A stretch of DNA of 64,000 nt from Vitis vinifera. Taxonomy: Eukaryota; Streptophyta; Magnoliopsida; Vitales; Vitaceae. The notes beneath the pieces were generated by a model, which searched no databases, was not told where the DNA came from, and saw only the letters and a program-made list of their open reading frames with translations. Below, piece by piece: positions 50,001-62,832 of the stretch (its first letter is position 1; every line of letters begins with the position of its first letter). Where the stretch lies: NCBI RefSeq assembly GCF_030704535.1, contig NC_081822.1:12889001-12953000 (forward strand). Direction: 5' to 3'. The position numbers and the translations under genes are program-made.

Positions 50001-53000
50001 TCCTAAAGCTTTCCGGTCAACCGTATCGCCGTCAGAAAACTCTCATCGCCGTCAGAAAATCCTCACCGTCGGCGACTTTTCCGACGACTTTTTCCGACGA
50101 AGTCTTTTTCCGACATCGACTATATCATCGGGTGCGCAAGGAAGAGATCTTCAAGTTTTGTCAAAACACCGGAGAGAGAATCTCAATCACGCGCTGGCCA
50201 CGCACGTTTCTTCTCCGGCGGCCTGAACCTCACACGCCGGCGCATGAGGGCGCATGGAGCACTTTCCGACAACGCGCTTCCACCTCCAGCCTTGCCTGAC
50301 GCCGTCTAGCCACTCTCCATCTGTGCTTGTGTCACCCCGAGCCCTGCACGTGTCTTAGGAAGTGTTCTTCTACCTTTCCAGTAGTGCCACATTTGTTTTT
50401 CTTTACTATTTGGTCTCTCACAGCCACGGATCCTTCGTTTTTCTTCTTTCAGCCGCGATCTGAAGCCGTATTAGGGCTCTCTTCGATCCAAACATATTTC
50501 GTTCTCTAGATAAGTAGATATGGCTACTAAAAGTTCTATTTTTTCCTCTGTTATATCTAGATCTCCTATGATTACTTCGGAGAAATTGGTTGACAATGAA
50601 AATTATTTGTCCTAGTCTGCCTCTATGGAGCTTTGGTTTATGGGTCAAGGTTATGAGGATTACCTTGTTACGCAAGAGGCAGATATCCCTGAGGTTGACA
50701 AAGTACAATGGAGGAAGCTAGATGCACAGTTACGTAGTGTGTTATAGCAATCAGTTGATCCTAAGATTCTGCTTCATCTTTGGGCCTACAAAACATGCTT
50801 TAAATTTTGGAATCAGGCGAAAGGGTTATACACGAATGATATCCAACGTCTTTATAAGGTGGCTTCTTCTATTGTCAATGTCAAACAACAAGACATGAAT
50901 TTATCTACTTATATTGGCCAGATTGCCTCTCTTAAGGAGGAATTCTTGATTGTGATGCTTCTTACTACTGATGTTGGGGATCAACGAACACAGATTGACA
51001 AGTTCTTCATGGTTCTTACGCTTATTGGCATCTGTCCAGATCTCTGAGACCATCCGCAATTAGATTCTTGGCAGTTCCTCCGTTCCATCCTTGGATGATG
51101 TGTTTGCTTGCCTCTTCCGTATCTCCTCCACTTAAACTTTGCCATCTGATAACACTTTAAATTCTTCTGTGTTAGTTTTTCAAACTAACTCTCGAGGAGG
51201 ACGCAGTGGTAATCGAGGTAGAGGCCAACGTCCTCATTGCACCTATTGCAATAAGCTTGGCCACACTCATGATTGGTGTTATCAGTTACATGAGCGGCCT
51301 CCCCGCACTGCCCACGTGGCCCAGTCATCTGATCCTCAGCCGCCTCAACCTTCGAGGTCCTCCACATCTCAGGGTATTTCCCTTACTGACAGTGAGTATG
51401 ATGACTATCTCCATTGTCAAGCCACCAAGTCAGCTTCTGTTACTTCTGTTGCCCAGACTGGTAATGCTTCTGCTTGTCTTACCCACACATCTTCTCTTAG
51501 ACCTTACATTCTAGATTCTGGCGCTTCTGATCACATATCTGGTAATAAGGATATTTTCTTTTCTATTACTACTACCTCTACCTTACCTACTGTTACCTTA
51601 GCTAATGGTTCTCAAACTGTGGCTAAAGGCATTGGTTTGGCACATCCTCTCCATTCTCTACCTCTCACTTCTATCCTTTATACTCCTGAGTGTTCCTTTA
51701 ATTTTATCTCCATCAACAAAATCACTCGTACTCTTAACTGTTCTATTACTTTTTCTGATAAATTTGTGACCTTATAGGACCGGCGTACGGGGAAGACGAT
51801 TGGCATAGGACGTGAGTCTCAAGGCCTCTATCACCTCACCTCACCTTCAACTCCTGTAGTTTGCATTTCCACTGATGTTCCCCTCTTTATCCACAGTCGT
51901 CTGGGCCTTCCTAGTCTATCTAAGTTCTAGAAAATGATCCCTCATTTTTCATCTTTTTCATCGCTTGCGTGTGAGTTCTGTCAGCTTGGGAAACATACTC
52001 GTGTCTCATTCCCAAAGCGTTTGAATAATCGGCAAAGTCTCATTTTGAACTTGTCCACACTGATGTTTGGGGTCCTTGTCGGACTGCGTCTACTTTAGGA
52101 TTTTAGTATTTTGTCACTTTCATTGATGACTATTCTCGATATACTTGGTTATTTTTAATGAAAAATCGAGCTGAGTTATTCTCTATTTTCCAGAAATTTT
52201 ATGCTGAAATCCAAATCCGGTTCAATATTTCTATTCGTGTGTTACGTAGTGATAATGCCAAAGAATATTTTTCTGCACCATTTACTTCATTTATGTCCCA
52301 ACATGAGATCCTTCATCAGTCTTCTTGTGCTCATACTCCTCAACAAAATGAGGTAGTTGAATGTAAGAATCGACATCTTGTTGAGACAACTCGTACTCTT
52401 CTTCTCCATAGTAATGTTCCTTTTCGTTTTTGGGGGGATGTTGTTCTTATAGCATGTTATTTGATTAATCATATGCCCTCATCTGTATTACACGATCGGA
52501 TTCCTCATTCCCTTCTTTTCCCTGACCGACTATAGTGTCAACGAAAGTTTTGATGCCAACAATGTTAGTTTAAGAACACAAAGATAAAACAATCACACAT
52601 ACGGTACACGAGGTTTTAACATGGTTTGACCAACCATGCCTACGTCCACGAATGAGAGAGAATGATTCCACTATACAATAGAGAATATTACAGAGGACAG
52701 AACCAGATACAACTATTAGGTTCCCGAAACATCCCATGTTTCCCCACTCCTTGTATCCATACCGTACTACGAGCCCTCTCGCTCCACCGGGTACTTCCCA
52801 TTCTTCCTCACATCTCGTATAGTCTCTATAGGCCCATCTTCATCTCATAAATTTTTCCCCTTATAACCTAGAATATTTATAGAGATATTTCCAACAACCT
52901 TCCTTATTTTATAAGGAAGTCTAATATTACAATAATATATCAACTTAGAAATATTCTATATAATATTCCTTACAAAAAAAGAATCTATACTAATTAGGAA

Positions 53001-56000
53001 TTTGGGACACTTCCTAACAATCTCCACCTTGAACCAAATTCCATGAAGTTAATCTTCAATCTCTCCATGACACAAACCTTTTTGTATCATATCACCACGA
53101 AAGAACAATCGACTCCACCTTCAGTGAAAATTCCTTTTGTTTTCATCTTGTGTGCTTTATGATCTTTTACTCTTCCAGAAATCTTCAACCCAAGCTCTAA
53201 TACCAGTTGTAATGCCAATGAAAGCTTTGATGCCAACAATGTTAGTTCAAGAACACAAAGATAAAACAATCACACATACGATACACGAGGTTTTAACGTG
53301 GTTTGGCCAACCATGCCTACGTCCATGGATGAGAGAGAATGATTCCACTATATAATAAAGAATATTACAAATGACAGAACTAGATACAACTATTGGGTTC
53401 CCGAAACATCCCATGTTTCCCCACTCCTTGTATCCATACCTTACTACAAGCTCTCTCGCTCCACCGGATACCTCCCGTTCTTCCTCACATCTCTATCCAC
53501 CTCGTATAGTCTCTATAGGCTCATCTCCATCTCATAACTTTTTCCTCTCATGACCTAGAATATTTATAGAGATATTGCCAACAACCTTCCTTATTCTATA
53601 AGGAAGTCTAATATTACAATAATATATCAACTTAGAAATATTCTATATAATATTCTTTACAAAAAAGGAATTTATACTAATTAGGAATTTGGGACATTTC
53701 CTAACACCAACCACTTTATTTTCTTCCTCCTCGTGTTTTTGGTTGTACTTGCTTTGTTCATATTCTCACTCCTGGACAGGACAAACTTTCTACCAAAGCC
53801 ACAAAATGCATCTTCTTGGGATACTCCAGACTTCAAAAGGGTTATCGTTGTTATTCAGACTCATCGCTACTTTCTCTTCGCTGATGTCATCTTCTTTGAG
53901 GACTCACCATTCTTCTCCACCTCTGAGTCTCTTCCTGTTTCTGAAGTCTTACCCCTTCCCATTATCTCCCCACCTGATGCAGTGCCTTCTCGCCCACTTC
54001 AGGTTTATCATCGCCGTCATCGTATTGTTGTTCCTCCTTCTTTGGCCGAGGTACCTGCTAACTCATTTCCTATCCCTTCGGCTTCTCCTGCCCTGGTTCT
54101 GCCTCCTTCTACTGACTTACTCATTGCTCTTCAGAAAGGTAATCGATCTACTCGTAATCCTCATCCCATTTACAATTTTTTGAGTTACCATCGATTATCT
54201 TCACCCTATTTTGCATTTGTTTATGCTATATCTTCTATTTCTTTTCCTAAGAGCACCTCTGAGGCTCTTTCCCATCCAGGCTGGCGACAGGCAATGGTAG
54301 ATGAAATGACTGCTTTACACTCCAATGACACTTGGGATCTTGTTGTTTTACCCTCTGGTAAATTTACAGTTGGTTGTCGTTGGGTCTACACAGTTAAGGT
54401 TGGCTCTGATGGTCAGGTTGATCGCCTTAAGGCCCGCTTAGTTGCTAAAGGCTATACTCAGGTTTATGGTTTTGATTATGGTGACACTTTCTCTCTTGTT
54501 GCCAAGATAGCTTCTGTTCGTCTATTGTTTTCCATGGCTGCTATGCGTTCTTGGCCTCTTTATTAGTTAAATATTAAAAATGCTTTCCTTCATGGGGATC
54601 TTGCTGAGGAAGTTTATATAAAGCAACCACCTGGTTTTGTTGCTCAGGGGGAGTCTGGTTTAGTGTGTAGGTTACGTTGTTCTCTATATGGCTTGAAACA
54701 ATCTCCGCAAGCATGGTTTAGCCGTTTTAGTTCTGTTGTTAAGGAGTTTGGCATGTTTCGCAGTTTAGCAGACCATTCCGTTTTCTATCATCATAACTCT
54801 TCGGGGCAGTGTATTTATCTGGTAGTTTATGTGGACGACATCGTCATTACAGGCAGTGATCAAAATGGTATTCAGAAACTAAAGCAACACCTTTTCACCC
54901 ACTTTCAGACTAAAGACTTGGGAAAACTCAAGTATTTCTTAGGGATTGAGATAGCTCAATCCAGTTCCGGTGTGGTTCTTTCCCAAAGGAAGTATGCTTT
55001 AGACATCTTGGAAGAAATCGGTATGTTAGACTGTAAACCGGTAGACACTCCTATGGATCCAAATGTCAAACTTATACCAGGACAGGGGGAGCCTTTAAGA
55101 GATCCTGGGAGATATCGACGACTTGTAGGTAAACTGAACTACCTCACCATTACTCGTCCAAACATTTCTTTTTCTGTAAGTGTTGTTAGTCAATTCCTAC
55201 AGTCACCATGTGATAGCCATTGGGATGCTGTAATCTGCATTTTTCGATATATCAAAAGCACACTAGGCCAAGGTGTGTTGTATGAGAACAAAGGTCATAC
55301 CCAGGTTGTTGGTTACACAGATGCAGATTGGGCTGGCTCACCCATAGATAGACGTTTCACTTCCGGGTATTGTGTTTTTATTGGAGGTAACCTAATATCC
55401 AGGAGGAGTAAGAAACAAGATGTAGTGGCCAGATTTAGTGCTGAAGCCGAGTATCGAGCTATGGTTCTGGCAACATGTGAACTCATATGACTGAAACATC
55501 TTCTTCGGGAGTTGAGATTTGGAAATGATGAACAGATGAAGCTCATCTGTGACAACCAAATTGCTTTGCATATTGCATCCAATCCAGTCTTCCATGAAAG
55601 GACTAAACACATGGAAGTTGACTGTCACTTCATTAGAGAGAAGATCGCATCAGGATGTGTGGCGACTAGTTTTGTCAATTCAAATGATCAACTAGCAGAT
55701 ATTTTTACTAAATCTCTCAGAGGTCCTAGAATTAAATACATTTGTAACAAGCTTGATGCACATAACATATATGCTCTAGCTTGAGAGGGAGTGTTAGATA
55801 GTGTACAGTTATTTCAGTTATTTACTTTTCTTTTCTTTTTCCTTATTGTATTGTGGGTCCCACTAGCATGTGTATATATACCCAAGTCCAATGTATTATT
55901 AATAGTTTTTTAATAACAAAAATTAGGAATTCTCCCTTTTCTCTCTTTTCACAATTATATTATTTTGTAGTCTCCCTCGGGTTCAAAGTGGGGCAGTACT

Positions 56001-59000
56001 AAGGATTATGTTGATTACCAAACATATATTTTACTTTCAATTTTGAAAGTTTTTTTTTAGCTTCTATTAATATTTAAACCTCTCCATTGATGTCTTTGTT
56101 ATTGATATATAGTTCCTTGAGACAAAAATTTCCTGGCTTGTCTTTTAACGGATCCATTTCTTGGTAGTTAATAAAGAGAATTTGCATCTTCCAGGTATAT
56201 GCACTGTAGGTGAAAAGCAATATTCTGCAGATTCTGAGGTAATCCAGAAACAATTTAAGAGCATCTTCCGAAAGAGATCCTCAGAAGCACCTGTTCTTTG
56301 TGCTGCTTGTGGGATGAAGACGATATTATATATCAAGGAGTCCATGAAATTCAGTTTTTCTGAACTACAACTTGCAACAGATGATTTTTCAAAGGAGAAC
56401 TTGTTAGGAGAAGGTGGATATGGTCACGTATATAAAGGTGAGCTTAAAGACGGACAGATTATTGCAGCAAAGGTACGAAAAGAAGCAAGTATGCAAGGAT
56501 TTGCTGAATTCCATTCTGAAGTCTTTGTTTTGAGTTTTGCGCGCCACAAGAACATTGTGATGCTCTTGGGTTATTGTTGCAAGGAGAACTTTAATATCTT
56601 GGTGTATGAGTATATCTGCAACAAGTCTCTTGAATGGCACTTATTTGGTAAGCAACTGTACAGACTACAGGTTTCAAATCCATTCCATCTCAATTTTTTT
56701 CTAGGTCTTTCACCAATTCAATCACTTGTTCTCTATCCCAAAATTAATCGTTAATTGCCTTCTTTTAATTTTTGCAATGATTTTTATAGATAAAACTGCC
56801 ACTGTTCTTGAGTGGCACCAAAGACGTGCTATTGCGATAGGAACTGCAAAAGGATTGCGCTTCCTACATAAAGAGTGTCGTGGAGGTCCTATAATTCATC
56901 GGGACATGCGGCCCAGCAATATCTTGCTAACACATGACTTTGTTCCTATGGTATATTTATGCATCCTCTTCTTTTGTCTTAATTTTGTTGCCTTATGAGG
57001 GAGATTTGATGTCCCATGGCACTTGAATCAGTCCATTGTGTTTTGCTCCGGATGTGAAATCAATCCATTTTGTTTGTTTATAACATTTAAATGAGTTCAT
57101 TTTTTTTTTAAAATACTGTTTTGAACAAGGGAATTCAAGATTTCATTAATTGAAAACATTTTTGTTTTATGTTGGTGACCTTGGAGATGCTACTTATTAG
57201 ACTAGCAATTTTATCCCCAATTGCCATGCAAGATGCAATTGGATGGATCCATTTCCACGGGATGCCAAACAGGCCCAAAGTTGGTTGTGATCCTTATCTC
57301 TCTTACTTTCTTAGAAGCATGCTTTTCAGTCTCTTTCTAATTTCTTCCCCTTGTGTAAATATGGGCTTTTCTGATTAGGGAACCTCATTTTAGACATAGT
57401 GACAAATTCAGAAAATTTTGAATTATTACAAAAATATAAGATAACCACAATGGCGTTTTCATTTTCACTGTATTCTCAATTTTTTAGGGATCCCTTGGAT
57501 AAGTTAAGAGATATTAGACAACATTGGAGATGCATGCAACTAATCTAGGATTACAGTTAAGTCCTTCATGATAGATGGCTTATTGAAAATAACTTGAATA
57601 ATGACTTAGCTTTTGTTGAATACCAATTATACCCCTATGGAAAAGACTTATGGTGATTCAACTAATTGCTCAGTGGAAAGGTTGCTTAATTAGTTGTTCT
57701 GGAATAGCCCAAGTCAAAAGTATGTGTGCAGTATGAGCAGTTTTTTACCTGTTAATTAATTTCCCTTAATACTAGCAATATTCTTTTATAAACTTTGATT
57801 TATTTCATTGCTAAGAGCCTAAGAGTTCTGGTAGATTATGTATCAATTTCCTGATTAGCGAAGGCATACTTTTGGAATTTTTTTCTACCAGCTAGGTGAC
57901 TTTGGCCTTGCCAAATGGAGAACAAATGATGACCCTGTTCACACAAGGGTACTTGGCACATTTGGGTGAGGGTTTATATAAGCTTTTTTTTTTTTGGTCA
58001 GATTCCATAACAAAATGTTGAGAATTACTGTTTTTCTTCTTTGTCTATCAGTTCAATTTAGATAATAACAAGCAGGCCTCGGTTCCATGCAGATACCTTG
58101 CACCAGAGTATGCAGAGAATGGTATGGTTTCTGTGCGAACAGATGTCTATGCATTTGGCATGGTCCTTTTACAACTGATATCAGGGCGCAAGGTGATTGA
58201 TCCAACAAGAGAAGGGCATCAACAATCTCTAAGACAGTGGGTAAGTTCATCATGCAGCAGTCCAGTTTTTTGTGATTGCCACATTACTAATTTCATGTCC
58301 AACAGCAACCCAAAGCATGCTATGAACATTCTAGTTGAAATTGGTAAACTCCAAATGATTCTGTTTGGTGTGACAACTTCAGGCAGAACCACTTATTGTG
58401 CGGCTTGCGTTACATGAACTTATTGATCCTCGTATTGAAGATTCGTATGACACGTATGAATTGTACCTCATGGCTAGAGCTGCATACTTATGTGTGCAAA
58501 GCAGCCCTGAAATGCGGCCCTCAATGGGGGAGGTAATTGGACCTCATTGCTTCAAATTTCTATTCTTGCTTTCCTAGGGAAATCTCTAGTGCAAGAACTT
58601 CTTATGATTGCATTTATTGGCATGCTTTATTTTTGCAGCTTCATAGTTTATCATATCTTTATATTTGTTAAAGCCATGGTTCAAAGACTTGGACATGTTG
58701 TGAATGATTTGAAAATCTTTGCATCAATCAACAAAAGAAAAACATATCTCCAAATGTTTTATGATAAAGAAGTATAGACAAGGGAAAATAATTGATAACA
58801 AAGAGGAGAAAATTAATTGAAGAAAAAAACTAAACCTTAAAGATTCTATAAGAGAACTATGGCCTTTCAATCCAGTTCCACCCACAAAATCACCATCTTC
58901 TTCTTCTCAATGCCTCATGACCATGGTTCAAAGTCGGTAGTAACAAGTTCACTGTGGCATCATATTTTCTCTTGGCAACCCATCTTCTCTCCCAGCCCAT

Positions 59001-59734
59001 GATTAGACCCCAGCAGCTTTTGTTTGGTTTTATAATAGAAAGGGAAGTGGGTTTATGAAATAATTTAATGGGCATGAATACGGTTATGGGTGATATTTTA
59101 ATGGAGCAATCCTAAAGCATGCTTCTATCAAATGTTTGGTGTAATTTTGAATTCTTAATGCCTGCTTTTGTAGTTATTAAAATAATGTTAAATATGGAAA
59201 TTGTTTTTTTCTATTAATTTGTTGAGTCAATTTAATTGTATATATTCGTCTAAAAATTTCATTATTTTTTACAATATTTTTAGCTTTTTAACTGGCATTT
59301 GTGCATATCATCCAATACCGACCCAAGATGTTGTAACCAATCTGTCTCCAAACCTCCTGAGTCAACTGCCAACTCAACGACCTTGAACTATGGTTAAGAC
59401 AAACTTTTGTGAATTAGATGCCTTCCCAAGCTACCAAATTTTAAACAGTGTGCTCCTACATCCTTCATTGAGATCAGTATATGCTAGAGGCCTATGCGGG
59501 TGGCAGCATGCACTGAAATTTGCAAAATGATTATGAGTGCTGCTGTACATCTAAATAATAATTCATAGATAATAAATAAATATTTTGTTGTATAACTAGA
59601 AACACCATTGTCTTTTCATCTTCGAATACCTGATCAATGGGTTCTTGCTGCAGGTCACACGCCTTCTTGAAGGGGAAAATGAGCATTTACACCACTTAGG
59701 GGAGCAATTTATTCCTCATTATACAAAGTTATGA
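44069..59734 (+). CDS. receptor-like cytoplasmic kinase with N-terminal USP-like domain (SELMODRAFT_444075-like)
   Basis: Ten exons (44069-44240, 45842-45969, 47059-47156, 48291-48613, 56195-56647, 56790-56950, 57892-57965, 58093-58240, 58383-58532, 59654-59734) join in frame to 595 residues. Residues 8-160 form a universal-stress-protein-like alpha/beta domain ([37 protein letters not shown]) without an obvious ATP loop. A Ser-rich linker and a Cys-pair segment (CAACGM, 276-281) follow. The kinase domain begins with [14 protein letters not shown]; it has GEGGYGHVY 312-320, Lys333, Glu349, His428-Arg429-Asp430, Asn435, Asp448-Phe-Gly and APE 473-475. Homologues are often titled 'inactive' protein kinase, but all catalytic residues seem present. 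There is no signal peptide or membrane span. Intron 1 (1.6 kb) and intron 4 (7.6 kb) carry transposons. Reading past the exon 4 donor gives a stop at 48741. Confidence 0.92.
44367..45219. mobile_element. hAT-like non-autonomous DNA transposon in kinase intron 1
   Basis: An 853-bp unit with imperfect terminal inverted repeats (CAATGTTTTCAGAACAGTAC against CAATATTTTAAAAACCGGAC). It is flanked by identical 8-bp duplications ATTAAAAT at 44359-44366 and 45220-45227. Sub-terminal regions are dense in ACCGGTT/GAACCG words on both sides. The interior is AT-rich, with no transposase. The 8-bp duplication fits the hAT class; the termini alone are not decisive. Confidence 0.7.
44760..44814 (+). repeat. 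tRNA-like segment with A and B box matches inside the hAT-like element
   Basis: TAGCCAAGTGG (44760-44770) fits the polymerase III A box. GGTTCGAGATT (44797-44807) overlapping GATTCAAACCC (44804-44814) resembles a B box. A T-rich run follows at about 44829-44848. No cloverleaf closes, so it is not a tRNA gene; a captured SINE head is possible. Confidence 0.4.
49725..49890 (+). repeat. 5' LTR of the Ty1/copia element
   Basis: 166 bp, TGTTAG start and CACA end. It contains TATATATA near 49806-49814 and a poly-pyrimidine stretch. The pair is short for a copia LTR, which points to one of the short-LTR lineages. Confidence 0.93.
52536..53706 (-). mobile_element. miniature LTR retrotransposon (TRIM-like, fossil) nested in the copia element
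   Basis: Two direct repeats of about 484 and 494 bp (52536-53019 and 53213-53706) flank only 193 bp. Read on the minus strand each starts TGTTAGGAA and ends in CA. On that strand TGGTATTAGAGC (53205-53194) acts as a Met-tRNA primer site a few bases inside the LTR, and AAGGTGGAGAT (53030-53020) as the purine tract. The interior has no protein domain, so it is a terminal-repeat element in miniature, lying antisense to its host element and to the kinase gene. No clean 5-bp target duplication is visible. Confidence 0.8.
55792..55953 (+). repeat. 3' LTR of the Ty1/copia element
   Basis: 162 bp, nearly identical to the 5' copy apart from a handful of substitutions and two small length differences. 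It lies 241 bases upstream of the kinase exon 5 acceptor. Confidence 0.93.
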
Positions 59735-62700
59735 CAAGGATGACATGCTTTTATTTTCATTTTACAGATGGTACTGCTTTTTCTCTCTTATTCGCGTGGT
59801 GTTCATAGCTTCTCGCTATACCTCCATTGTGTATGTGTGTATGAGAGGGGAGGGTTGGGTTGTTGTCAGTAGTTCATACTGTATTTGCCACTCAAATCTT
59901 TTCCCCCCACAGTGGTATTTTGGAAATATATTGGAGGAATACCTACATCTAGATTAGCCATATATCTTGTTTAAGTATTGCACCAAGCAAAATTATTTGC
60001 ATACCTATTTGAAGAGATCAAGTGGTTTGTTAATATCATGTAATGGAATATGAAAGTCCTGAAATGGGCATGCAGTGTCTTCATTAATCATGATCAGCCC
60101 TTTTTTTATCCTGTATCTTGTCAGCTTGTGTTGTTTGGACATAAACTGCTTTTCCCTCATTGAATTCCATTCTTGGAATTTCCTTTTCCTTTGATGCTTC
60201 TTCAGTTAATTCCTGAATTCTGAATTCTGCCCACTTCCAAATATCTTTTAGATCCCCAGTTGGTCACAATGGAGATCAACTAATCTAACCAGAACCTTGG
60301 CTGTTTTTCAGGGTATAACAGTTGGAATGAAACCTGAACCAGACAGTTCTGTTTGTTTAAATGTTAGGGTAACTAGGACCAATTGACACCTGCCATCTGA
60401 GTCCAATAATCCAAACCTTAGGTCCATGGAGACAAGGATGATGAACTCCATAATTGTACTGTTTGCATTAGAAATAAAAGAGTAACTGATGGCAATAATG
60501 CAGAAGATATGTGCCTACATAAGCATGAGCTTCCAACAGTTTGATTCCCCAATTATATTCAAATTGTCCCAGGTCTCCAACCATAAGTTGATAAGTTGAT
60601 AAGTATCCCCTATGAGTGACAGCTTGATCTGAAACCACTTCAACAACCCATTGGGTAGGCCACGCTGACCTCAAGATTAGATTGATGAGTTCTATTGGAA
60701 GTGGATCCGCTTGACAATCCTCTATAACATACAAAGAAGATCTTCATGTCTGTGCTTTGGTTTTATTTTCCTAACACCTGAGGCTTTTCAATTTGACAGT
60801 TTTGGGTCTGATTGATTTGATAAACTAACATACTGCTGTTTTTCCATGAGAAATCAAGAAGATAAGAAAAAACTGTGTTGGATTGGAACTGAATGGTGGC
60901 TGGTAGGCTCAATGAACTGGTTTTTTTGTTAATCTTCATGGTCAAACCCCTCTTGGCAACCTTTGCTCATGAACCAAATCACCCACAATCAATCACTGGT
61001 TCAAGGCCTTGCAAACAAAATCCAAAAACACAACAGTTCTTGTAAATCCTTTTCAATCTTTCTAATCAGCGGGGGAGACGGTGATGGAGACTGACATGAT
61101 TTGAAGTCTCATGAATCAATGAAAGATATGCCTTCAGCAAGTGAAAGCGATGGAAGTCATTGAACAGGAGCACATCCCAACTAGATACGGATAAGTGTCA
61201 GGCAACCAATGGAGGAATCAAGAATGTCGGCACTTCCTCTATTGTAGGTTCACCCTCCATTCACATCCCGACATGTCACCAAGATTAGACTGCAGAGTCA
61301 TTTCTAGCCGACGATCCCCGCCGTGGCATGCTCTCATTTGCGGGCAAGAAAAGATGGTTATAGATGCCCAGTGCCCTTGAATTGTGAGGGCGTGATTTTG
61401 GGGTTACTGGAAGCTCCATATACGGGCACAAACAACATCCAAATCTCAAAGTTGGACCCAACAACAGTTCTCACCACAAGGAATAATAAAAGGAAAAAAA
61501 AAGAAAAAAGCAAGAGATTCTTAGATAGAGATGGACGCCATCTTTTGAAAGACAAATGAGGTTAGCCGTTTATAGTGTCGGCTGAACTTTTGCCTTTTTT
61601 TCCCCCTCTCCTTCACTCACAACATCAAATAAATTTCATGAAAGGACCACCGTGCACTACTCACCAAGAGCAACCCCACCAATCGTTTATTGTTCAAGCT
61701 CTCAACAAGTTGACCATCTCTTCATTGTAGTATAATCAAATCTTTGGTTTCTGAGCTCAGCTCTCTCTCTCTCTTCCTTTGTCAACTTCTCCTCTAGGCC
61801 TTACATTATATGTATACGACTTGGGTCTCCCCTTATTTGAACTTTCAATTAAACAACTTTTGAAATTAGGATATGGCTAGTGACCATGAATACGCCAGAG
61901 ATATGGGGAACAAGAAAAAGGGAGTCACTCAAAGAAAAGGGGAAAGTGATTACATGGAGCACTTAACTTTTAATGATGAGTTTTCTTTTTTTCCTTGTTC
62001 TTTTTTTTTCCTTTTTTTTTTTTAAGAAAAAAAGCTCGTCTAAAAAGATTGGATTGGCTTTGGCTATTGTCAAAGCTGGAGTGGTAGGAGTGAACTTTTG
62101 AAAGGCCCATGTGACATTTTGAGGGGAATTAAATGAGATGCTTTAGCAATTTTAGGGTTTTAGCCCAAACAAGACCATTTAGGCTCTATTGGGAGGACAG
62201 TGGGGCTTCGTCAACAATGGTCATACTTTCATTAATATAAATATTTTACTTAAAAAATATTTTCCTTGGTATCTGTTCAATAAACAAAAGAACAATACTT
62301 TTAAATAAAAACCATTTCCACAAAATAAAATTAAATATCTTATTTTTCTTTTTTTTGGCTCATGGTGTGATTGAGTTAGGATAAAAAATGAAAAAGGGTC
62401 CTATGGTTGAGAAGGTTTGCTTGTATATTGTTTGTCTAGTGTGTCATGATTAGCTCTTGGGGTTGTCAACCCTCCTGTTAAGAAGAGGTAAGTTGTTGGG
62501 CGTTACGTTGAGTTTGTCATTATCCAATCATATCTACATTAGATGAAGCTCAACATATTGTTACGGGGAATGTCTAGTATTGATGGAATGCATCCTAGCA
62601 AGAGATCAGCATTTTGTTTAAATTAGTGGCACAAATCATCGGACAGGAAGGGCAAACGGCTAAGGCTCTAGTGTTTTGGATTTGGCATACAATGTTTATG

Positions 62701-62759
62701 CAACAACCAATGTCGTATGCACTAGCAAAGTCCACTAGTACCCAAGGGGACAAGCTTGT
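59735..62759. other. kinase 3' region and spacer, no gene supported
   Basis: The first few hundred bases are probably 3' UTR. A minus-strand frame at 60468-60734 and frames at 61195-61559 show no domain. Composition is mixed, with a T/TTC-rich stretch at 61985-62025. I see no repeat with definable ends. Confidence 0.45.
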
Positions 62760-62832
62760 AAGAATAGGAATCGAACCTAGACCGATTATTGCCCATTAAC
62801 AATGACAACTGTAAACCATTGAACTAAAATCC
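62760..62832 (-). repeat. tRNA-like sequence (possible SINE head or tRNA relic)
   Basis: On the minus strand TAGTTCAATGGT (62826-62815) fits the A box and GGTTCGATTCC (62777-62767) is a near-perfect B box, 37 bases apart. The acceptor stem does not pair (GGATTTT start, no matching 3' end), so it is not a working tRNA. No A-tail end was fixed. Confidence 0.45.

Larger units (their letters stand above)
49725..55953 (+). mobile_element. Ty1/copia LTR retrotransposon (fossil) in kinase intron 4
   Basis: LTRs lie at 49725-49890 and 55792-55953, flanked by identical duplications ATTAT (49720-49724 and 55954-55958). The primer site TGGTATCAGAGC (initiator Met tRNA) directly follows the 5' LTR, and a purine tract TTGAGAGGGAG precedes the 3' LTR. 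Parts in order are gag with a CCHC knuckle near 51236-51293, protease (LDSGASDH near 51510-51540), integrase (about 51900-52530), reverse transcriptase ([10 protein letters not shown] near 54825-54860) and RNase H (YTDADWAG near 55312-55340, to about 55780). This is the copia gene order. It is broken, with several breaks plus a nested element at 52536-53706. By eye the LTRs differ by about 4%, suggesting an insertion of the order of 1-2 million years ago at commonly used plant rates. Confidence 0.93.
48614..56194 (+). other. kinase intron 4, 7.6 kb
   Basis: Donor GTCAGA at 48614 and acceptor TTCCAG ending 56194 keep codon phase 1 (Ser, then Gly split G|GT). About 6.2 kb of it is the Ty1/copia element. 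Without the insertion and one duplicated pentamer it would be about 1.35 kb. The 5' part is rich in CA/TA words (48907-49035). Confidence 0.8.

Noticed and set aside
52536-53706. Cassandra-type element with 5S rRNA in its LTR
   Set aside because: No 5S rRNA box sequence was seen in the repeats; a generic TRIM-like element fits better.
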